Shown here one piece after another: positions 5,382 through 11,603 of a DNA stretch of 12,367 nt. The DNA is from DASUAO01 sp046484625 (GTDB taxonomy: Bacteria > Actinomycetota > Acidimicrobiia > IMCC26256 > PALSA-555). A program made the translations under genes and the position numbers. Each line of letters begins with the position of its first letter. The stretch's first letter is position 1. The DNA is taken from positions 1 through 12,367 of the forward strand of contig JAWOIO010000150.1 in NCBI GenBank assembly GCA_046484625.1, read 5' to 3'. The notes below the pieces were generated by a model. The model made no database searches and had not been told where the DNA came from. It saw only the letters and a list, made by a program, of their open reading frames with translations.

Positions 5382-5977
5382 CGATCGCCTCCGCGCCCGT
5401 CGGACCCGTCAGGCTCCTGCGGAGGCCAGGTCCATCCCGTCCACCGCGTGCCGTCCCACCACCGCAGGCGGGCCGGATCCCACGGGTCGGCATGCCATCC
5501 TCCGGTGACCGGCGCCGCAGTCGGCAGCCGCTCGCGCGCCGACGGGATGTGGTCGACCAGCGCAGCGACGAGCGCCTCGCGATGGTCGGTCCCGACCGAG
5601 ACCCACAGCGGCCGCCCTTCGTGGAACCCCCGGATCCCGACCGAGTCGCGGGTCCAGATCGGGTTGGCGCCGAGCCAGCGGCGGCTGAAGACGCGCCAGG
5701 GCCACGTGTTCTGGGCGCGTCCGAGTGTCGTGAGGTCGAGCGCGCCGAGCGGCGCCGACCGTCGACCGACCCGGACGGTGTGGTCGTCGACGGTGACCAC
5801 GACGCGCCAGAAGCGCACGAGGTTGACGAGCCACGCGAGCAGCGCGATGGGCACGACGATCGGAGCGATGGCCAGGCCGGTGATGGCGAGGATCACGGGC
5901 AGCCACAGCCACCCCCGCCTCGTCGGACGGAGCCGTTCGGTGTAGTGCGCGCGGACGGGCGGGCTGGCGACGGTCAC
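5378..5977 (-). CDS. DUF3093-like membrane protein with C-terminal DUF2510 motif
   Basis: With the start at GTG 5977 the protein has 199 residues. A basic Y-T-E-R-L-R-P segment precedes two closely spaced membrane helices (about 22-53), then a soluble domain (55-145) whose pattern resembles the actinobacterial DUF3093 family. At 159-186 is a DUF2510-like motif (G-W-H-A-D-P, then R-W-W-D-G-T-R-W-T), a short Trp-rich module found at the ends of actinobacterial membrane proteins. The function of both families is unknown. The frame extends 11 codons further to GTG 6010, but the -10 element TACCGT 8 bases before GTG 5977 favours the shorter form. It overlaps the rhomboid start by 4 bases, so the two products may work together. 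Confidence 0.75.
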   Translation of the reverse strand: MTVASPPVRAHYTERLRPTRRGWLWLPVILAITGLAIAPIVVPIALLAWLVNLVRFWRVVVTVDDHTVRVGRRSAPLGALDLTTLGRAQNTWPWRVFSRRWLGANPIWTRDSVGIRGFHEGRPLWVSVGTDHREALVAALVDHIPSARERLPTAAPVTGGWHADPWDPARLRWWDGTRWTGWTWPPQEPDGSDGRGGDR

Positions 5978-5985
5978 AGGGTCGT

Positions 5986-5991
5986 ACGGTA
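5986..5991 (-). promoter_or_regulatory. Candidate -10 element (TACCGT) of a leaderless promoter
   Basis: TACCGT on the minus strand is followed by 8 bases and GTG 5977. The same sequence, GTACGGTACG, read on the plus strand offers TACGGT (5985-5990) and TACGCT (5990-5995), possible -10 elements for the divergent small peptide gene about 40 bases downstream. No -35 element is clear on either strand. Confidence 0.4.
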
Positions 5992-6023
5992 CGCTTCGGA
6001 CGTCCACCACTTGTCGCAGAGCC

Positions 6024-6028
6024 GGGAG
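6024..6028 (+). promoter_or_regulatory. Ribosome binding site GGGAG
   Basis: GGGAG ends 5 bases before ATG 6034. It decides between that ATG and the in-frame GTG at 6028, which overlaps the site itself, and it is the main support for translation of the small frame. Confidence 0.7.
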
Positions 6029-6033
6029 TGATC

Positions 6034-6117
6034 ATGAAGAAGTTGCTGGTGCTGCTGGTGCTGCTGGCGCTGGTGGCGATCGGGTTCGCCGCCGCGCAGA
6101 AGCTGCGGGACGCCTGA
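6034..6117 (+). CDS. 27-residue single-pass membrane peptide
   Basis: The frame begins ATG-AAG-AAG and encodes M-K-K followed by an almost unbroken Leu/Val/Ala helix of about 19 residues, then Q-K-L-R-D-A and TGA. Two Lys at the start and Lys/Arg after the helix fit a single transmembrane helix. The layout, M-K-K then a hydrophobic helix then a short charged tail, resembles the small actinobacterial DLW-39 family, but it is shorter and lacks the D-L-W ending, so that is only a guess. Support for a real gene is the well-placed GGGAG site, intergenic position between a divergent gene on the left and a convergent gene on the right, and a strong terminator 26 bases after its stop. Confidence 0.65.
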   Translation: MKKLLVLLVLLALVAIGFAAAQKLRDA

Positions 6118-6142
6118 CACCGACGCCGTCCAGCCGTGAGCC

Positions 6143-6166
6143 CCGGGCCCGCTTCGGCGGGCCCGG
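6143..6166. terminator. GC-rich bidirectional terminator hairpin
   Basis: CCGGGCCCGC (6143-6152) pairs perfectly with GCGGGCCCGG (6157-6166) around the very stable tetraloop TTCG. Only two T residues follow on the plus strand, as is usual for terminators in high-GC actinobacteria. It lies between the small peptide gene and the convergent dcyD, and could serve both. Confidence 0.75.
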
Positions 6167-6208
6167 TTCGCGCCCGGCTCCGTGGTGGCGGCCGGCCCCG
6201 GGCCTTCC

Positions 6209-7198
6209 TCAGACCGGAGACGAGAAGTCGTCGGCATAGCGAGACGCGAACAACGCCGGCGCCCCGCCCGTGTGCCAGAAGACCACGGTCTCGTCGGATC
6301 CGATCCGGCCGGTGCGCACGGCGTGGACGAGCCCGGCCATGGCCTTCCCGGTGTACACGGGGTCGAGGATCAGCCCTTCGCACCGCGCGGCGAGGAGGAT
6401 CGCCTCGTGGCCGGTCTCGGTCGGAGCGCCGTACCCCGTCCCGAAGTGCTCTCGGTCGAGGTGGACGGTGGCCGCCGGCACGTGGCGCCCGCTTCGCTGC
6501 GCGGCCTCGGCGGCCAACACCGGGACGACCTCCTCGAGATCGGGTCGCGTTCCGACGTCGATTCCCAGGACCCTCGTCGCGTCGCCGAGGCCCGCAACGA
6601 GGCCGGCGTGCGTCCCGCCGGAGCCATCAGCGACGACGACCCAGTCGGGAGGTTCGGTGCCCATCTGCTCGCGCAGCTCGTCGGCGGCGTCGGCGTACGC
6701 GGTGACGCCGGTGATCGATGCGCCGCCGACCGGGATCGCGTACGGCCGGCGTCCGGTGGCGGCGAGCCGGCCCGCGAGGGCGGTGATCCCGGCCTCGATG
6801 TCGTAGTACCCGCCTCCGTGGAGGACGTCGATCTCCACGCCCAGGATCTGGTCGAGCAGCAGGTTGCCGCCGGGTGGTGGACCGTCGTGCTCGCGCGCCG
6901 ACACCGCGAGCACGACGTGGCAGTCCATGCCGATCCGGTTCGCCGCGGCCGCGGTCATCCGGACGTGGTTGCTCTGCACGCCGCCGCCCGTCACCAGCAC
7001 GTCGCACCCGGTCGCCGTCGCCTCCGCGCAGAGGTGGACCAGCTTGCGCGCCTTGTTCCCGCCCAGCGCGAGGCCGGTGCAGTCGTCGCGCTTGACCAGG
7101 AGGCGCGGGCCGTGGCCGCCGGGCGAGAGCGCGGCCGAGAGCCGGGGCATCGCCTCGAGGGGTGTCGGCAGGTGCGCGAGCAGGTCGGGCGCGGTCAC
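6209..7198 (-). CDS. dcyD: D-cysteine desulfhydrase-type PLP enzyme
   Basis: This 329-residue PLP enzyme belongs to the ACC deaminase/D-cysteine desulfhydrase family (tryptophan synthase beta fold). It is expected to convert D-cysteine to pyruvate, sulfide and ammonia in the cytoplasm. K49 in G-G-N-K-A-R-K-L (46-53) should bind PLP; Q-S-N-H (75-78) and the phosphate loop G-S-G-G-T-H (192-197) follow. True ACC deaminases have Glu in V-Y-E-G-K and Leu in A-H-L-G-G. Here these are Thr283 (V-Y-T-G-K-A-M-A-G-L) and Thr310 (W-H-T-G-G-A-P-A-L-F-A), matching E. coli DcyD, so ACC deaminase is unlikely. Other D-amino-acid substrates remain possible. The GTG start overlaps the stop of the HAD gene in GTGA. 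Confidence 0.87.
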   Translation of the reverse strand: MTAPDLLAHLPTPLEAMPRLSAALSPGGHGPRLLVKRDDCTGLALGGNKARKLVHLCAEATATGCDVLVTGGGVQSNHVRMTAAAANRIGMDCHVVLAVSAREHDGPPPGGNLLLDQILGVEIDVLHGGGYYDIEAGITALAGRLAATGRRPYAIPVGGASITGVTAYADAADELREQMGTEPPDWVVVADGSGGTHAGLVAGLGDATRVLGIDVGTRPDLEEVVPVLAAEAAQRSGRHVPAATVHLDREHFGTGYGAPTETGHEAILLAARCEGLILDPVYTGKAMAGLVHAVRTGRIGSDETVVFWHTGGAPALFASRYADDFSSPV

Positions 7199-7992
7199 GC
7201 CGCTGACGAGCGCCGGCGCAGCCACCACCAGGTCGCCGCGCCGGCACCCGCGGCGAGCACGCCACCGGCCGCGAGCATGGGTCGGCTCGGCGCGGGGAGT
7301 CGGTCGCGGAGGCGAACCGGCCGGGAGAACCGAACCGCCGGCCACCCCTCGTCCTTCGCGAGCCGTGCGAGCTCGCGGTCGGGGTTCACGGCGACGGGGT
7401 TCCCGACCATCCGCAGCATCGGCTCGTCGGTGATGGAGTCGGTGTACGCGTACGACTCTGCGAGATCGAGGTCGTCGCACCGGGCGAGCTTCGTGATCGC
7501 GTCGGCCTTGAACGGGCCGTACCCGTAGTAGGACAGCTCGCCGGTGTAGATCCCGTCGGCGTCGACCTCGGCGCGGGTGGCGATCACGTCGTCGACGCCC
7601 AGGAACTCGCCGATGGGTCGGACCACCTCCTCCGGCGCGGAGGAGACGATCACCACCGTCCGCCCGCTCGCCTGGTGCTCCTGGATCAGGTCGAGTGCCT
7701 CGCTGAACACGATCGGCGTGACGACGTCGTCGAGGGTCTCGCGCACGATCTCGGCCACCTCGTGCTGGCTCCAGCCCTTGATCATCTGGAGCATCGCGAC
7801 CCGAAGCTTCTCCATCTTCGCCTCGTTGGCACCGACGAGCATGAAGACGACCTGTCCGTACGCGCTCCGCACGATCGACCGCTTCGAGAGCAGCCCCTCC
7901 TTGTAGAGCGGACGTCCGAAGGCCAGCACCGAGCTCTTGGCGATGATCGTCTTGTCGAGATCGAAGAAGGCCGCCGCGCGCGTCCCGGTCAC
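7195..7992 (-). CDS. HAD-superfamily subfamily IB phosphatase (SerB-like)
   Basis: This 265-residue hydrolase has the HAD motifs: motif I DLDKT (11-15, nucleophile Asp11), motif II V-I-V-S-S-A-P (114-120), a Lys at 163, and motif IV Y-T-D-S-I-T-D-E-P (183-191). The helical cap between motifs I and II fits subfamily IB, which includes phosphoserine phosphatases and lipid-phosphate phosphatases; the substrate cannot be read from the sequence. A hydrophobic stretch near the C-terminus (about 239-258) followed by R-R-R may anchor it to the membrane. I chose GTG 7992, which puts motif I near the N-terminus and has TAACCT 8 bases upstream; the upstream extension is Arg-rich shadow sequence. An HAD-IB gene divergent from the Tad cluster is also found in Mycobacterium tuberculosis (Rv3661 beside Rv3660c). 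Confidence 0.88.
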   Translation of the reverse strand: MTGTRAAAFFDLDKTIIAKSSVLAFGRPLYKEGLLSKRSIVRSAYGQVVFMLVGANEAKMEKLRVAMLQMIKGWSQHEVAEIVRETLDDVVTPIVFSEALDLIQEHQASGRTVVIVSSAPEEVVRPIGEFLGVDDVIATRAEVDADGIYTGELSYYGYGPFKADAITKLARCDDLDLAESYAYTDSITDEPMLRMVGNPVAVNPDRELARLAKDEGWPAVRFSRPVRLRDRLPAPSRPMLAAGGVLAAGAGAATWWWLRRRSSAA

Positions 7993-8000
7993 AGGCCCTG

Positions 8001-8006
8001 AGGTTA
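8001..8006 (-). promoter_or_regulatory. Candidate -10 element (TAACCT) of a leaderless promoter
   Basis: TAACCT on the minus strand is followed by 8 bases (ending CCT) and GTGACC, the start of the HAD gene. The promoter of the DUF3093-like gene has the same 8-base spacing and the same CCT-GTGACC junction. No -35 element is evident. Confidence 0.4.
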
Positions 8007-8022
8007 CGCGTCGCCCTCGGCA

Positions 8023-8045
8023 TCCGGGTGCCTGCGTCCGGGTGC
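8023..8045. repeat. Direct repeat TCCGGGTGC in the HAD/Tad divergent region
   Basis: TCCGGGTGC occurs at 8023-8031 and 8037-8045, 14 bases start to start. It sits in the 139 bases between the divergent HAD and Tad genes and could be an operator, or chance in GC-rich DNA. I see no good TANNNT element for the Tad operon in this interval. Confidence 0.3.
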
Positions 8046-8118
8046 TGTGATCCGCCTCCACGGCAGCGCTTCCTCGTCGGACTCCCCCCGCCGCCTTGCA
8101 GCCGCTACCACCTCGCAC

Positions 8119-8125
8119 GAAGGAG
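8119..8125 (+). promoter_or_regulatory. Ribosome binding site GAAGGAG
   Basis: GAAGGAG is a strong Shine-Dalgarno. It touches the in-frame ATG at 8126, which is therefore too close, but ends 6 bases before GTG 8132. This favours GTG 8132 as the start of the CpaE-like gene over the ATG or the upstream TTG at 8096. Confidence 0.75.
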
Positions 8126-8131
8126 ATGCTC

Positions 8132-8842
8132 GTGTTGCTCGCCCTGTGGTCCCCGAAGGGGGGCTCCGGCACGTCGGTCCTGGCCGCCGCGTGCGCGCTG
8201 GTCCTCGCTCGCCGTGCCGACGGAGCCCGCCTCGCGGATCTCGTCGGCGATCAGCCCGCGATCTTCGGGCTCGCGTCCGACCCCGAAGCCGGGCTGTCCG
8301 AGTGGCTCGCCGCGGGGCCGACGGCACCCGTCGATGCACTCGCGCGGTTCTCGGTCGTGGCCGCGCCCGGTGTCGCACTCTTGCCACGTGGCCAGGACGA
8401 GCGTGTGCTCGCGCCGCTTCCCTCGGCCGAAGCCGGCGCAGCGCTGGCGGTCGCGCTCCGCAACGGACCCGTTCCGACGATCGTCGACGCCGGGCGCGCC
8501 GACCACCCCGCGCATCGAGCGCTCGTCGAGGTCGCCGACGCCTCGGTGGTGGTGCTGCGCGGGTGCTACCTCGCACTGCGCCGGGCCGTCCACAACCCGT
8601 TGCTCGGACGTGCCGCGGGGGTGGTGCTGGTCGAGGAGCAGGGCCGGTCCCTCGGGGCGTCCGAGGTCGCCGACGTGCTCGACCGTCCGGTCCTCGCGCG
8701 GCTCCCCGTCCGTCCTCCGATCGCACGCGCGGTCGACGCCGGCGTGCTCGCGAGTCGTCTCCCCGATCCGCTCGCACGGTGCGCAGCGCGGCTCCTCGTG
8801 CGCCTCGATCTCCTGCGCGATCGACGCGGCGAGGCCGCGTGA
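8132..8842 (+). CDS. CpaE/TadZ-like P-loop ATPase of the Tad cluster
   Basis: This 236-residue protein is the MinD/ParA-like member of the actinobacterial Tad cluster, equivalent by position to M. tuberculosis Rv3660c (Ssd). Such proteins are thought to position the pilus machine at the inner face of the membrane. The N-terminal loop is S-P-K-G-G-S-G-T-S (7-15): the signature Lys9 is kept, but the P-loop Lys of G-K-T/S is Thr14. A Walker B-like T-I-V-D-A-G follows in the middle of the protein. It is much shorter than CpaE proteins with an N-terminal receiver-like domain. GTG 8132 is chosen on the GAAGGAG site. The stop overlaps the cpaF start in GTGA. Confidence 0.8.
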   Translation: MLLALWSPKGGSGTSVLAAACALVLARRADGARLADLVGDQPAIFGLASDPEAGLSEWLAAGPTAPVDALARFSVVAAPGVALLPRGQDERVLAPLPSAEAGAALAVALRNGPVPTIVDAGRADHPAHRALVEVADASVVVLRGCYLALRRAVHNPLLGRAAGVVLVEEQGRSLGASEVADVLDRPVLARLPVRPPIARAVDAGVLASRLPDPLARCAARLLVRLDLLRDRRGEAA

Positions 8843-10026
8843 GCAGCGATCTGAAGCAACGGGTCCACGCCCGCCTCCTGCACTCGCCCGCGCTCGACCA
8901 GCTCGACGCGGGCGACCGCACGCCGATCCGGGCCCAGCTCGCCGAGCTCCTTCGGGACGAGGCCCCGCTGCTCACATCCGACCGCTTCGAGCGCACCCTC
9001 ACGGAGCTCACCCGAGAGGTCGCGGGGCTGGGGCCGCTCGAACCCCTCCTCGCCGAGCCCGAGGTCACCGAGGTCATGGTCAACGGGCCCGGCCGGGCCT
9101 TCGTCGAGCGCCGCGGCAGGCTCGAGCCGGTGGCGCTCGCGCTGGACGCGGCGGGGATCGTGCGCCTCGTCGAGCGGGTGGTCGCGCCGCTCGGACTGCG
9201 CCTCGACCGCTCCTCGCCGATGGTCGACGCCCGGCTCCCCGACGGATCCCGCCTCCACGCGATGATCCCGCCCCTCGCCGTCGACGGTCCGTGCGTCACC
9301 ATCCGCCGGTTCTGCCCGGCTCCGATCGGGCTCCCGGCGTTCGGCGTCAGCGCGGACCCCGCCGCGTTCCTCGAGTGGAGCGTGGTCGCGGGGTGGAACA
9401 TCCTCGTGTCGGGCGGGACGAGCTCCGGGAAGACGACGTTCCTCAACGCTCTCTCCGGCGCCGTCCCGGAGACGGCACGGGTCGTGACCATCGAAGAGAC
9501 GGCCGAGCTGCGGCTCGTCCAACCGCACGTCGTCCGGCTCGAGGCCCGACCACCCAATGCCGAAGGAGCGGGTGGGGTCACGGTCCGGGAGCTGGTGCGG
9601 GCGTCGCTGCGCATGCGCCCGGATCGCATCGTGGTCGGCGAGGTCCGCGGGGCCGAGGCGCTCGACATGCTCCAGGCGTTGAACACCGGTCACGACGGCT
9701 CGCTCTCCACGGTGCACGCGAACGGGGTCGAGGAAGCGATCGCCCGGCTCGAGACGCTCGTGCTCTTCGCCGAAGCCGGGCTCCCGCTGCCCGCGGTGCG
9801 CCGCCAGATCGCGGCTGCGCTCGACCTCGTCGTGCACGTCTCGCGTCGCCGGGACGGAAGCCGCCACGTCGACGCGATCGCCCAGATCGCAGGCCACGCC
9901 CGCGGGGTCGCCGTCGCCCCCCTGTGGCGGCGCCTGGGGGACGAGCTCGTCGTCGCCGGGCGACCGACCCGGACCGCGCGCACCGTCGATGCCGATCCGC
10001 CCGATCCAGGGTGGTTCGCCGGATGA
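8839..10026 (+). CDS. cpaF: CpaF/TadA-type secretion ATPase
   Basis: This 395-residue hexameric ATPase of the type II/IV secretion family powers assembly of the Tad pilus at the cytoplasmic face. The N-terminal helical domain (about 1-75) is followed by G-P-L-E-P-L-L (65-71) and V-T-E-V-M-V-N-G (76-83), both typical of CpaF. Walker A G-G-T-S-S-G-K-T-T is at 192-200, an acidic E-E-T-A-E-L at 219-224, Walker B R-I-V-V-G-E-V-R-G at 263-271, and the His box G-H-D-G-S-L-S-T-V-H-A-N at 284-295. All catalytic elements look intact. The start is the GTG in the GTGA overlap with the CpaE-like gene; the frame runs open far upstream but there it is Arg/Ser-rich shadow sequence. It ends in an ATGA overlap with tadB. 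Confidence 0.95.
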   Translation: MSSDLKQRVHARLLHSPALDQLDAGDRTPIRAQLAELLRDEAPLLTSDRFERTLTELTREVAGLGPLEPLLAEPEVTEVMVNGPGRAFVERRGRLEPVALALDAAGIVRLVERVVAPLGLRLDRSSPMVDARLPDGSRLHAMIPPLAVDGPCVTIRRFCPAPIGLPAFGVSADPAAFLEWSVVAGWNILVSGGTSSGKTTFLNALSGAVPETARVVTIEETAELRLVQPHVVRLEARPPNAEGAGGVTVRELVRASLRMRPDRIVVGEVRGAEALDMLQALNTGHDGSLSTVHANGVEEAIARLETLVLFAEAGLPLPAVRRQIAAALDLVVHVSRRRDGSRHVDAIAQIAGHARGVAVAPLWRRLGDELVVAGRPTRTARTVDADPPDPGWFAG

Positions 10027-10886
10027 CGACCGTGCTCACGGCCGGGTGTGGCGTCACGCTCGTGGTCGGCCTCGTCCGCGGCGCGCGACGTGCGTCCGTC
10101 GGTACCCATGCGCGCGCGATCGGGACCCGAGCGCGCTGGCGAATGCCGGCGCCGGTTCGGGTCCGGTTCGCGCGGGCGCTCGCGGACTCCGCGATCGAGA
10201 TGGCGCCCGAGGAGGTGTGCGAGCTCGCGCTGGCGTGCGGGATCGGCGCGACCGCGCTCACCGCTGCGATCTCGCCGCGACTCGTGCCGGTCGTCGTGAT
10301 CGGCGCGGTAGCGGCGATCCCGGTCGGGCTCCGGTTGACGCGCGGGAGGGCTCGGCAGCGCTTCGAGGCCGCGCTCCCAGAGGTGCTGGAGCGGATCGCC
10401 TCAGCGCTGCGCGGTGGAGTGAGCCTCGGTGAGGCGATCGAGACACAGGCGATCGCGGGTCCGGTCGCGGCCGATCTCCGTCGGGTCCGCGCCCGGCAGG
10501 CGCTCGGTCTCGGGCTCGCCGAGGCGGTGTCGGTGTGGCCCGACGAGCGACCGCTCGCCTCGGTGCGCGCCGCCGCCGGTGCGTTCGCGGTCGCATCGAC
10601 GATGGGTGGACGGTCGGCATCCGCCATCGACGGTCTCGCGATGTCGCTGCGCGAGCACCGCAGCGCCGCTGCCGATGCGCGCTCGTTGTCGGCCCAGGCC
10701 CGACTCTCCGCGCTCGTCGTGGGCGCCGCACCCGTTGGCTTCCTCCTGCTCAGCGCGATCATCGATCCCACGTCGGTCGACCCCCTCGTGGGCACGGGGA
10801 TCGGTCGGGTCTGCCTCGTCGCGGGCCTGCTCCTCGAGCTGGCGGGGGCGCTGTGGATGCGACGCATCATCGGGAGCGACGCGTGA
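10023..10886 (+). CDS. tadB: TadB-like type II secretion F-domain membrane protein
   Basis: This 287-residue protein is one of the paired inner-membrane platform proteins that sit on CpaF and extrude the pilin. A short N-terminal hydrophobic segment (4-18) is followed by a basic stretch, a membrane hairpin (about 66-104), the cytoplasmic T2SSF helical domain (about 111-225: F-E-A-A-L-P-E-V-L-E-R-I-A-S-A-L-R-G-G) and two C-terminal helices (about 228-247 and 259-278). The order fits TadB. ATG overlaps the cpaF stop (ATGA), and the stop overlaps tadC (GTGA). Confidence 0.88.
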   Translation: MTTVLTAGCGVTLVVGLVRGARRASVGTHARAIGTRARWRMPAPVRVRFARALADSAIEMAPEEVCELALACGIGATALTAAISPRLVPVVVIGAVAAIPVGLRLTRGRARQRFEAALPEVLERIASALRGGVSLGEAIETQAIAGPVAADLRRVRARQALGLGLAEAVSVWPDERPLASVRAAAGAFAVASTMGGRSASAIDGLAMSLREHRSAAADARSLSAQARLSALVVGAAPVGFLLLSAIIDPTSVDPLVGTGIGRVCLVAGLLLELAGALWMRRIIGSDA

Positions 10887-11560
10887 TCGTCGCGCTGCTC
10901 GGCCTCGGATGGGGTGTGCTGGTCGCATCGCCGATCGCGGCTCGAGCGCGGCGACGGGCTCCGACCGCGCGCGCCGGCGGGCTCGGGACGAGCGGCGCCG
11001 GTGCACTCCGGAGCCACACGGCCCGGCTGTCGTGGGTCGCGGCGCGGCTCCCACGTTCTCCCGGGGTGCTGGCGCGCGTGTCCACCGGCCTCGTCGCGCG
11101 GTGGCGCGCTCGCCACGACGACCGACTGGCTGCACGCGACCTCCCGGTCGTCGTCGACCTGCTCGCCGTCGCGGTCGCGTCGGGCTGCACGCCCTACCTC
11201 GCAGTGGAGGTCGCCGCCGGCTGGTCCCCGCCGACGCTGGGCGAGGCGTTGAGCGGAGTACGCAGAGCGACGCGACTCGGCCGATCGTTCTCCGACGCAT
11301 TGGACGATGCGGTCGCCGCGATGCCGGCATTGGCGTCGGTCGCCGACGCGCTCCTCGTGTCGGATCGCTTCGGGGCACCGGTGGGCGACGCGCTCGCCCG
11401 ACTCGCCGCGGATCTGCGAGCGGATCTCCGGCGTCGCGCCGAGGCCCGTGCGCGCACGGTCCCCGTCCGTCTGCTCTTCCCTCTCGTCTTCCTCGTCCTC
11501 CCGGCTTTCGGCCTGCTCACCGTCGTCCCGGCGGTTGCGGCCGGCTTGGCCGGGTCGTGA
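10883..11560 (+). CDS. tadC: TadC-like type II secretion F-domain membrane protein
   Basis: This 225-residue partner of TadB has an N-terminal membrane helix (2-19), a basic and poorly conserved linker, a T2SSF helical domain (about 85-190; D-L-P-V-V-V-D-L-L-A-V-A-V-A-S-G then the matching Gly-rich second helix) and a hydrophobic C-terminus (195-221). It is short for TadC, as in other actinobacteria, where TadB and TadC are reduced. The start is GTG in the GTGA overlap with tadB. The stop codon lies within the 5' arm of a hairpin (11556-11576) that separates the assembly genes from the pilin gene. Confidence 0.85.
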   Translation: MIVALLGLGWGVLVASPIAARARRRAPTARAGGLGTSGAGALRSHTARLSWVAARLPRSPGVLARVSTGLVARWRARHDDRLAARDLPVVVDLLAVAVASGCTPYLAVEVAAGWSPPTLGEALSGVRRATRLGRSFSDALDDAVAAMPALASVADALLVSDRFGAPVGDALARLAADLRADLRRRAEARARTVPVRLLFPLVFLVLPAFGLLTVVPAVAAGLAGS

Positions 11561-11576
11561 GGCGCACTGCCTCACG
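11556..11576 (+). promoter_or_regulatory. Perfect 8-bp intercistronic hairpin between tadC and the pilin gene
   Basis: CGTGAGGC (11556-11563) pairs with GCCTCACG (11569-11576) around a GCACT loop. The 5' arm includes the tadC stop codon, and the hairpin ends 17 bases before the pilin ribosome site. With no T-run it is more likely an RNA processing or stability element, or a partial attenuator, than a full terminator. Raising pilin over machinery expression is a reasonable inference. Confidence 0.5.
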
Positions 11577-11593
11577 GTGTCGACCCTTGAACT

Positions 11594-11599
11594 GGAGGT
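11594..11599 (+). promoter_or_regulatory. Strong ribosome binding site GGAGGT before the pilin gene
   Basis: GGAGGT ends 4 bases before ATG 11604. It is the closest match to the consensus Shine-Dalgarno in the window and fixes the start of the pilin gene, whose frame is otherwise open for about 100 codons upstream. Confidence 0.8.
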
Positions 11600-11603
11600 A
11601 CCG

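Noticed and set aside
5978..6010. 11-residue extension of the DUF3093-like protein to GTG 6010
   Set aside because: It would run across the probable TACCGT -10 element, and no ribosome site supports it.
8096..8131. TTG 8096 or ATG 8126 as the CpaE-like start
   Set aside because: The strong GAAGGAG site lies downstream of the TTG and touches the ATG; GTG 8132 has correct spacing.
8004..9686. Minus-strand frame opposite the CpaE-like and cpaF genes
   Set aside because: Ser/Arg-rich translation antisense to cpaF with its Walker motifs; no independent support.
9578..11575. Minus-strand frame of 665 codons opposite cpaF, tadB and tadC
   Set aside because: Arg-rich shadow frame across three genes; no domain.
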